From Diogma glabrata (lineage: Eukaryota > Arthropoda > Insecta > Diptera > Cylindrotomidae), in contig OY856187.1 of assembly GCA_963693315.1 (NCBI GenBank), positions 113,662,437-113,726,436 on the forward strand: a DNA stretch of 64,000 nucleotides, read 5' to 3'. Below the pieces are notes generated by a model that saw only the letters and a list, made by a program, of their open reading frames with translations, did no database searches and was not told the DNA's origin. The position numbers were made by a program, and so were the translations under genes. Positions 55,632 through 64,000 of this stretch are shown piece after piece. Each line of letters opens with the position of its first letter. The first letter of the stretch is position 1.

Positions 55632-58289
55632 ATAATATATTATCGAACTATTATCACTTTTCTAATAACAAGCTATTTTCTTTTAACACACGCGTATCGT
55701 CGCCACTGTTACATATTGAATTTATTATAAAAACAATTAGAATGAAATTTTAAATAATCACACAGCAGGTAATTAACACCGACTAAGTTATTTTTATTAA
55801 TCTTAAGGATGTATATAACATTTATGAAATCAAAAATTTACGTCGGATTTTAAAATATATTACAGAATAAACGTTCCTGCACCGATTGGAATCAAAAAAT
55901 TTAGATCTCACCGACAATTTTCGCGAAATAATCAATTTCAAAGTTATCATTCACTCTATGTTATATTTGGCGGAAGTATCAAAATTTGTTAGAAAAATTA
56001 AAAATTCAGAATGTTTTTGCAAAGACATCCGAAAAAAAAACTTACGTGTTAACTCTTTCTTGTGAAATAAAGAAAAATATATATATGAGGCATTCTCTGT
56101 CATCTCGGTCACTCCCCTCTGTCCAAAAAATGAAGCAATCTATGGAATTGCATTTAGTCTCGTTTTTTAGCTATAACCTTCTCATTTAATTTTAGCTATG
56201 GCCTTTTTGAAAAATTCAAAATAGCGGGCCAGTATGGTGGCTGCAAGTCAACCACCTCCACATGAAAGAATAGTTTTTTCGATGTCATGCCTGTAAAAGT
56301 CATCAGACCATTGATCAGAAACCATTTTCTGATGTATTTTTGCTTGCTGAATACGAAAATAATTTTACTTTTTGTGTCAATCAGATGAAAAAACCAACAA
56401 GTTTCATGATAACTTGTGTGATCGTTGAACTCAAAACACAGTTTTTAATAGTTTTTCGAGGGTTAAGAGCAAAAAGTTAATTTTTTAGTACAAGGTATGG
56501 TTGAATTCATGCTCATCAAACCAAACTACATCGAAACAAGGTTTTTTTACACTTCTACAGAAAATGGGGTATCCGTTGTAAAAACTAAATACTTTTTGGG
56601 AGGTTTTGTATAGATTAGATTTATATTCTTCTACTTTACCTCGCGTAAAATAATTAAAATTATCATAAAATTAGAACAAACAAATCAATTAACGTATGAA
56701 GTTAATAATGAAAAAATCATGGCATGTTTAGTTTTTTTACAAATTTTCAAAATCTTTAGCGAGTTTATAAAATTTAAAAACTGATTTATTTAACCATTCA
56801 GTTTTGCATTTGTGCGTTCACCGTTGTACATACAGTCAGGCTGAAAGGAATATTACGCCCTTGGTGCAATATGAACCGCAGGCGCTATCTTCTACTTCCA
56901 GCCCTCGATTTGTAAATAACTATTTTGTTTTAGTTTTTCCCGTTAATCCTTTTAAAATATAGAAATACAATCAAATAATTATCTACATTAACGATTCATC
57001 ATATTGAAAAAAATTATGTTATTATTACTACATAGAATCCTTAATTTTCAGTTGTGTTCAGTTTTTTTCTGTTGTACTTCAGTTTCAGTTGTGTTCAGTT
57101 GTTTTTGCTTGAATAATATTTTTGTTGTACCTATTTCAAATTCAAATGTCGTTTAAAACTGCCATCTACATCGACAGGTACATTAAAAAATATGAATACA
57201 ATTATGTATTGAAATAATTTGTATTGATTAGAAACAATCAATAATGATTATACAATCGTAACTTAGGATGTTAATTAGAATAGAAATGTCCCCCATTCTA
57301 TGAACTCACCCAAAGTATTGTCTAGAAATTTAATGCAAAAAACCCCATACAATGTAAAAACATTTCCATAATATGGAGTCTAATGACAGTGGAAAAATTC
57401 TACTTAGTTAAAATAAATAAGTGATGAAGAAGTTTCAATTTCGAAATTGATTTCGAAATCGATAGCGTGTCTAAATAAGGATTCGACCCAGGCACTGACG
57501 AGGAAGGGTCGAATTCATCTGAAACACGAAAAATGTGAAGTGGAGTTCTTTTCTGAGAAACTTCAAACCATACCTTTGAATTGAAAAAAAATTCCAATTA
57601 CTTCTTTACTTACTTGAGTTTAATTGATCTAAAAAATCCCCAATATATAAATACTTTTATTCTCTTCCATTTATTAACATCAGCATTATTTGTATGTTTT
57701 TTCCATAATAATAGAATGTATTATTTTCTAACCTATAGCCTAATGAACTTAACCTACTGTCTAATGAAAATTTTCCCATAAAAAATTATCATTATTCAAT
57801 TGGTATGATTCCAATTGGTCAAATTGTTTTGATTTTATTAAAATTATTTTCAAATTATAATCACAATAGCACTGATACGTTTTGTTAAAAAATCAAATTT
57901 TAAGTCAAATTCTCTTATTTCTTTTAGTTGAATTTGGTTGATTGCATGGGATGGGGTTTTTGTTTACATCCAGGTTTTTATTTAATCAGAAATTTGATTT
58001 ATCAATTAAAACAATAAAGATTTATTGTTTTAATTGAAGAAAACGTTTTTATTTTATATAATACATAATTCTTTGTCAGAGAATAAAGTAGTGTTATCAA
58101 TTCGTGTCTAATGAATTTTATTCTCTCGCAAATTTAAAATTTTCGCTCGTGCCTCGCTCAAATTTTAAACTTTTGCTTGAGAATAAACTATTTCATTACA
58201 CACTTATTGATTAAATTACTATTTTTAGGTGATGACTAGACCTAAAATAATTATTCTGTACAATTTTTTTGTAAGTTTAAAAAGTCGGA
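55632..58289. other. AT-rich DNA without recognisable genes
   Basis: Minus-strand 56300-56215 contains a short 'VDLQPPYWPAIL'-like stretch that hints at a mariner-type transposase end, but neighbouring codons do not support it. Around 57480-57520 a 'cgaccc...gggtcg' hairpin occurs. No RNA gene or element boundary was established in this 2.7-kb stretch. Confidence 0.35.
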
Positions 58290-60066
58290 CAAGTGCGAAT
58301 GAAATTCGCTCGCCAAGGGTTCCGTGAATGTAAAAGAACACAATATCAAAAATAAATGACGTAAAGTTATGTTGTAAAGTCTTTATATCGCCAGACTATG
58401 GACGCATAACTTAATCGTAGACGTCAATAGTAAATGTCAATCACATCTACATTGATCAGAAATGTTACTTGAGGTTAAATCTTACTCGCATAGCTGTTTA
58501 TGTTAACTAAAGAAAGATTTAACCAGTATTTTAATGGTTTAAATTGGGAATATTTGTTCTATAAATCAGCGTCGAGATATCGGGTGGTATACATACAATT
58601 AAAATAGCACTTTTTTATCAATAACTAAAAAACTGTGCATTGCAAAATTCTAAAAAATATTGCAATGTTTCTTAAATTAAGTGCTCTTTCAAATGAAACC
58701 CCACTCGTTTGGGTCCAAAAAAGTTTTCTTTTAACCTCGCCACACCTATCCCCTAAACACACAAAAATATAATTATTTGAGACCTCGCTATAATTGTCGT
58801 TTAAAGTTTACTAAACTTCCTGTCTATATGCATTTTTCCAAATTTTTCTGTCAATCAGTGTCGAAACGTAGGGGGAGCACGGTTTGAAAGTTTTACTTTT
58901 TTGACAATAACTCGAAAACTGTGACCAGTGAAATTCTAAAAAAAAGTGCGTTATTTCTTAAATTATGTGTTCTTTCAAATGACATCCCACTCGCTTGGGT
59001 CAAAACAAGTTTTTTTTACCCTCCTTACACCCATCCCCTAAAAACACAGAAATATAATTATTTGAGAGTTCGCTATAATTTTCGTTCAAAATATAGCAAA
59101 CTTCCTGTCTCTATGAATTTTTTCAATTTTTTCTGTCTATCAGTGTCGAAGGAGGGGGGGGGGGGGCGGTCTGGAATTTGCACATTTTTTAGAATAACTC
59201 AAAAACTGTGCACCGTAAAATTCTAAAAAAAACTGCGAATTTTCTAAAATTTTGTGTTTTTTCAAATGATACACTCGCTTGGGTCAAAAATTTTTTTTTT
59301 CAAACTTCCCCACCCCAATCCCTGAAAAGCACAAAAATATAATTATTCGAGAGTTCGCTATAATTTTTGTTCAGAGTTTATCAAACTTCCTGTCTCTGCG
59401 AATTTTTTCAAATTTTTCTGTTAATTAGGCTCGAAATGCAAGGGAGGACCAACTTTTTGTGCCACTTTATTGATAATAATTCAAAAACTATGCATTGCAA
59501 AATTCTAAAATATATAGCAATATTTCTAAAATCAAGTGCTCTTTCAGATGACACCTTACATGACCTGGTTTTAAATGATGTTTTCGCCCCTTAACATTCC
59601 CACCCCTTTAATAAATACAGTTATGAGTATCTGCCACTTTTCTATATTTTTCATTAAAAACATACTCATTTTTCTATCATTCAAAATATATTTCAAGATT
59701 TTCGATGAAGTAGGGTCGGAGTTAATCGGGGCAACAAAACATCGTGAAAACGTCAAAATTATACAAAAAAGGTGTAAAATTCCAAAATATATTTTTAAAT
59801 AATGCTGAAATGAAGCCCTTTCATATGATACCCTACTCGACTCGATAAAAGAATGTATGTTTTCAAAGGTTTTACATCGTACCTCTTTAAAACAAACGAA
59901 CACAATTTTATTTCTTTTTTAGCTCGCCATTGTGTGGATAGGTTAGTTTTATAAGCACCTCAAATTTTAAGTTCATCGGATTAATGGCTCACGAGATAAT
60001 CGAAATAATGTGAAAAACACGTTGTACTCTCACCAATAGTGTTTCGTATAAAAAACGGAACCCTAA
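58283..60066 (+). mobile_element. GGGTTCCGT-ended dispersed repeat carrying a tandem array
   Basis: The left end reads AGTCGGACAAGTGCGAATGA followed by 'AATTCGCTCGCCAAGGGTTCCGT'; AGGGTTCCGT at 58316-58325 is inverted as ACGGAACCCT at 60055-60064. A left end of the form 'CGGACAAGTGCGAGT...GAGGGTTCCGT' is one I recall as very common in insect genomes, especially Lepidoptera. The interior holds five 286-bp units and no coding sequence. Target duplications were not found. Confidence 0.6.
58619..59935. repeat. 286-bp tandem array, about five units
   Basis: Units start with 'aataactcaaaaactgtgc' at about 58619, 58906, 59192, 59474 and 59758. Each unit contains, in order, 'aaattctaaaa', 'ctttcaaatgacaccccactcg...tgggt', 'ccccacccctatcccctaaa-acac', 'aatataattatttgagagttcgctata' and 'cttcctgtctctatgaattttttc'. 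Conservation decreases toward the right-hand end. The internal spacing is strikingly regular. A single related module lies at about 44700-44880. Confidence 0.8.
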
Positions 60067-60157
60067 AAATTGACCAAGTATAGGCCAAAAATTACAATTT
60101 TATCCTTTTTAGTAGAACTTTGAGCTTAAGTCGGCACGTGTTAAATATCCAATTCAT

Positions 60158-60829
60158 TTGAAAACAAAAAATAACAAATATTTTGGTCAAAGGTTATTTC
60201 TTCAACATCTCTTTATTTCAAAATTTATAAAAATTTCAGTTTTGATTTAGATTAAATATTTTGCTTGCGGCGAATAAAAAGCATTATCTGATCGTCCTTG
60301 GATCATAATGTACTAATCTGACACGCGGACGTAAACTATTTGGGACTTAATGTGCAAATCTCAAAAACTCATGTGCCTCGAAACTCATAAAAAAGAGTTC
60401 CAAAATCACTGGTGCTGGTGTTGATGAAGGTAGACTAACGATAGCTTCATAAATTTTTATTCGCATACATATTAAAGTGTTGCTTTATTACTGTGATTTG
60501 CGGCCTTAAAGTGTCACTTTTTAACCATATAAATTTTGTTGTCATATTTACGTCCAAAAAACTAAAAAACAATTTTATTTGTTTAAAGTCTATACAAAAT
60601 TGAAAAGCAACCTTTCAATTCAAAATTTCATAATCCAATCAAAATATTTTTCAGAAATTTGTTTTTGTTGTCATAGTTATACGATTTGTTTGAATAAAAT
60701 AACAAACATTTTGGTCAAAGGTACTTGTTCAACATATTTGTATTTCAAAATTTATAAAAATTTTAGTTTTGATTTAGATTAAACAACTTTTTTTTAAATA
60801 TTTTGCTTGCGGCGAATAAAAAATAGTAT
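60158..60829. repeat. Direct repeat pair about 530 bp apart
   Basis: 60158-60287 and 60689-60829 share 'ataacaaa-attttggtcaaaggt', 'tatttcaaaatttataaaaattt' and 'agttttgatttagattaa', ending in 'atattttgcttgcggcgaataaaaa'. Between them lies 'aaaatttcataatccaatcaaaatattt', which also occurs near 49675. These look like fragments of one repeat family rather than LTRs, since no TG...CA ends are seen. Confidence 0.6.
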
Positions 60830-60984
60830 ATAATGCATGAATGTAAGCAATTTTGAACTAAATGTGGGTGTAAATCTCGGCTGTTTGCCTCGAATCGCAA
60901 ACTCCACATACGTCCAAAAACCTTAGCTTTACGTCCTTCTATCATAATGTACTATTATCACCAATATCTTGGGTTTGGGTTTTT

Positions 60985-61156
60985 TTTACAGGTAGTTCTG
61001 CTATTTGGATCGTGTCGTCTGTTGAAAATGGAACTTTCAATCAAAAGGTTGAAAAGTTATTAGAAGACAAAAAAATAGAATACTTGAAAACGCGAATTAA
61101 TATTTACTGTTTCAAATTCGGCAAGAAATTTGTCGGCTGTCACCAATGGCATTAAC
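60985..61156 (+). other. Candidate terminal exon, unassigned
   Basis: After a splice-acceptor-like 'ggttttttttacag' (60978-60991) a frame continues open for about 54 codons: 'GSSAIWIVSSVENGTFNQKV', 'KLLEDKKIEYLKTRINIYCF' and 'GKKFVGCHQWH', then a stop. Codon use looks protein-like, but I recognise no domain and no upstream exon. It could be the relic of a mobile element or a host gene. This is weak evidence. Confidence 0.2.
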
Positions 61157-61203
61157 CTATTTATTATAGTTTATTTTTTTCAATAAAATTAAAATTTGCT
61201 GCT

Positions 61204-61277
61204 GCCTACTGTGACACCCCTACCTCTTCGCTAGCCTACTGCCTACTGTGACATCCCTACCTCCTCGCTAGCCTAAC
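61204..61277. repeat. 37-bp tandem duplication
   Basis: Two units starting at 61204 and 61241, 'gcctactgtgacatccctac' continuing 'ctcctcgctagccta', differ at two positions. The stretch is GC-rich compared with its flanks. Confidence 0.85.
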
Positions 61278-61743
61278 AGTTGTGACCCAACGTTCATCAT
61301 CTTGCTTGTTAAATAATATACTACATTATTTTGATTTTAATTTATAAGCAGTTTATTAAAATGTAATTATCTACGTAAGAAAGAACATCATTAATTATTT
61401 CACATGACAAAAATTACCTGACTTGTTATAGAGGCTATAGTATAGTATGATTACAGGGGTTAGGTTAAGTTCACGTCAAACTATTGAATTTAAAATTATT
61501 TTATGAAAAAAATGGCAAACTTTAAAAATAAACTCGAGGGCGGTTTTTATAAATATTTCAAATTACATTTAAACATATTTTGTATTCTTCTTCTTCAGAA
61601 TTTTTGTAATATTGGTTAATCGTTCTTTTATTATGTGATTAATTATGGAATTATATCTGAAATCACATGATGTAAAAAACGAAAAGGTAATAGGCGATGT
61701 GAAAAAAAGAAGAAAAGAAATTGTTTTTATGTCATCTAAGTGG

Positions 61744-62751
61744 TTTATGACTAGAGATTATTCTCGAGAATTCTTTTTCTCGATTTCTCAAGAACTCCCT
61801 ATAGATTTTTATTTCTCATTTCTCAAGAAATTTTGTTTTATTTCTCGAGAAATTGAAAAAAGTTAAAGACAAACAAAAATCACTCATTAAATATTTTAAA
61901 CCTTAAATTGAAATTTTTTAAAACTCACTAAGCTTTTCTCGCAGTCAGCGTAAACCTTCTACAATTTCACGAATTTTTCTGTCAGGATAATTCATTAAAT
62001 CAGATTGAGAATCATGTTTTATCTTATAAACTAAAATTTTAAATTAGATAACGAACACTATATGTATTTGTTTTATATGATAAATAATGTAAATATTGAG
62101 TGAGAGTGAGGACTCCGTTATCCATATAATAAAAATGATGAATCGCTGACGAATTATTAGAATATTTTTTTTTTTCGTATAATGTCTATAAAGGAACGTA
62201 ATTTTTATGGCCAAATTTCACTTGAAGACTTTATTTAATCGATTAGTTTTATATGGGTGACCTAAGTGAGGACCAAAGTTTATTCAAATAGTATAGTTGT
62301 TTTAATTACACCCCCAATAGAAATTGTGTATCGCAACACTCTGTAAAAACCGAGAAATAAAACTGTTTCCTCTATTTGATTTCAAAATTCGCAAGAATAG
62401 TTTGTTTACTTTGATAGAGCATTTTTACAGGACTGGTTTCCCATACAGAAAATGATTTGACTGTCAAGAAACTTTAACAAAGCGTCCGCTGATTTAAACA
62501 GAAACATCTCTCAATTCTAGTAACTTTACTCTAGTAGTTTTTTCTAGTAACTAGCTGTTAATAATTTGGCGGTTATAATTAGAGAATAGGGTTTATGAAG
62601 AGTTATTGGGTTAGAAAATTATTTATTAATTAAAGAAAATTAATAAAGAATGATCTCGAGAATTCTTGAAAATTCTCGAGAAACAGATTTCCCTTCTCAA
62701 TTTTTCCCGAGAAACAGAAAATGTCGCGAAAAGCGTATCTCTATTTATGAC
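61744..62751. mobile_element. 992-bp hAT-type MITE with TTTATGAC duplications
   Basis: The element proper is 61752-62743. It begins TAGAGATTATTCTCG and ends CGTATCTCTA, giving short inverted ends TAGAGAT. It is flanked by perfect 8-bp duplications TTTATGAC (61744-61751 and 62744-62751). Subterminal regions contain clusters of TTCTCGAGAA and TTCTCAAGAA palindromes (61760-61860 and 62650-62715), which are good candidates for transposase-binding sites. No transposase is encoded, so it depends on an autonomous hAT. The open frame at 61645-61866 crosses its left end and is fortuitous. Confidence 0.82.
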
Positions 62752-64000
62752 ATTGAATATGAATAATTTTCATTTGTCTAAAATATGATATCCTCTATGT
62801 TATTCGCATTATTTTTGCAAAGATATTTTAACACTGATCTGGTTTTCTTCTTGTGTTTAATTAGTTTTTCTGTAAACTGTTTCTTTCTTTGTGTTGCTTT
62901 TGTTGATGGTCTAGAATTTTCAATCGAGATATGTCATTGAAGGAGATCATGAAGTTATTTTCAGATCGCCGAAGATGGGTTAGGTCCTTCAAGATCTTTC
63001 AAAGACATTCCTTGTTTAAGGCTCACTAATGAACTCCATGATCTCCATGATTGAAAGATACTATCGAAGTCGGATGCACCAAGCTAGGTTAGTGCAGCCA
63101 AGAGAAGGCTAGTTGGAACAGTTTAATCGAACAATTGAATTATCAGCCAGGAATAAAGCAATTTCATCCAGCAACTCCTGTTTGAAGATAAAATAAAACA
63201 AACAGGAACGTATGAAGCGGTGGGTGTCACAAGAAGGACAATTTTACTTTCGATGTTCAAAGACTTTTCAATGAAGTGGTTGGTGGAGAAAATGCCATGT
63301 TGCATTTCATGGTAAAGAGCTAGGAAGGCTTTCAGCGATAAATCTCCCTAAGATGCATTTAATCAAAATCTGGATCTCAAGTCATAGACAATCTGAAACG
63401 GTTTTGACGGGTGGTCTCGGACGTCAAAATGGACTTGAACAATTCCAAGTGGAGGATCCGAGGATACGGGGAAAAAATTGGCTATGGATAGAACCTTTGT
63501 CGATGGAAACCTCCTGTACATTCTTTTCGGTGAAGATAGCGTGCAAGCAATATCCAATCGGAAAGCGAAACTTTTCTTCATGTGTGGTTCAGCAGATGTA
63601 AAGTTTATTGGATCAGGCTTGAAGACATAAACGACCATCAATGTTATGATGGCAGAAGACAAGCTTGAGTTTCGAAAAATCAACTTGCAACATAGAATAA
63701 GTGGGTCATTTAATCTAATGAAATCATGATAAACACAGAACTTGCATAGCATCACACAAAATTCTTGAAATGCATCTTCTGGCTGAGTTATTCTCTTATG
63801 ATTTAATCGTAGGAATGCTCAGTTACGGAACAGCTACGGAGAAAAGGCGAATACTTATTGTGTTTGCCTATCTTCAGTACGACTGCCTTATTCCCCCACT
63901 AAAGTCGGAATTGGTGCTCGTTGTTTTTATGCACCGAATAAAAATCTAAATATCAAAGATGGCTGTGACTCCAATTGACATCACGTGGGCTGGGGAAGCA
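62752..64000. other. Less AT-rich DNA, no gene assigned
   Basis: From about 62930 the base composition becomes more balanced. Overlapping open frames exist on both strands (63363-63755 minus, about 130 codons; 63353-63601 plus, 82 codons). Neither shows a family motif. The plus strand before 63353 has frequent stops. It may be unique sequence or an old element; I cannot decide. Confidence 0.35.

Noticed and set aside
56215..56300. Possible mariner transposase end on the minus strand
   Set aside because: One phrase resembles the end of the DDE domain, but the flanking codons do not and no inverted ends were found.
58619..59935. Could the 286-bp array be a CRISPR-like or satellite-centromere array?
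   Set aside because: Units are long, directly adjacent without spacers and only five in number, within a eukaryotic dispersed repeat. CRISPR is excluded, and a centromeric satellite cannot be argued from five units.
60158..60829. Direct repeats considered as a small LTR pair
   Set aside because: No TG...CA ends, no target duplication and no primer site; better read as fragments of one dispersed repeat.
63353..63755. Overlapping open frames of 130 (minus) and 82 (plus) codons as candidate host gene exons
   Set aside because: Neither shows a recognisable motif or splice structure, and base composition alone is not sufficient.

Overview
The window looks like a transposon-rich, AT-rich stretch of an insect (or at least arthropod) nuclear genome. 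Evidence: every recognisable coding remnant belongs to a eukaryotic mobile element family common in insects (jockey-clade LINEs, Penelope-like, Ty3/gypsy LTR, Helitron, hAT, CMC/EnSpm). There are kilobase (TA)n tracts and a 200-N scaffold gap, and no bacterial-type gene or operon. I find no convincing single-copy host gene; at most one candidate terminal exon (about 61.0 kb). The insect order cannot be settled from sequence alone.

Layout. 1-7060: AT-rich DNA with a decayed Helitron replicase (about 1480-3600, +), itself split by a 255-bp MITE, plus a diverged LTR fragment (5070-5384) and a 25-bp minisatellite. 7062-17115: two (TA)n tracts enclose a foldback element. A gag-only LTR retrotransposon (7614-16178) with indistinguishable 1783-bp LTRs and a TAAC target duplication has landed in its middle. 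17133-28960: a Penelope-like element on the minus strand broken by three later insertions: a 2.4-kb foldback with 0.7-kb arms, an unclassified element (19965-27114), and inside that a second LTR retrotransposon (20095-25697, ATAA duplication) that carries a coiled-coil ORF and no visible pol. 29048-30715: interrupted (TA)n, then the gap. 30954-32300: decayed CMC/EnSpm transposase. 32842-33448: LINE 3' end.

34471-44242 is a clean nest. A 5'-truncated LINE is interrupted exactly in frame by a full-length jockey-type LINE (35902-42936, 13-bp target duplication). The inner LINE has ORF1 with three zinc knuckles and ORF2 with endonuclease plus reverse transcriptase. It carries a 2350-bp internal tandem duplication that fuses the reverse transcriptase of one copy to the endonuclease of the next. 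Both copies share a frameshift and an Asp-to-Glu change in the catalytic YADD box.

44914-47550 is a hAT transposon with perfect 8-bp target duplications and a dead BED-finger transposase. The last 16 kb hold short relics: LINE C-terminal pieces, a SINE-like unit, a Helitron 3' end, a degenerate gypsy gag, a 286-bp five-unit tandem array inside a GGGTTCCGT-ended repeat, and a new-looking 992-bp hAT-type MITE (61752-62743) with TTTATGAC duplications and clustered TTCTCGAGAA palindromes.

The genes do not form a pathway. They form a layered record of insertions whose order can be read from which element interrupts which. The least ordinary items are the two pol-less LTR elements, the duplicated LINE with its fused ORF, and foldback elements that abut (TA)n tracts.
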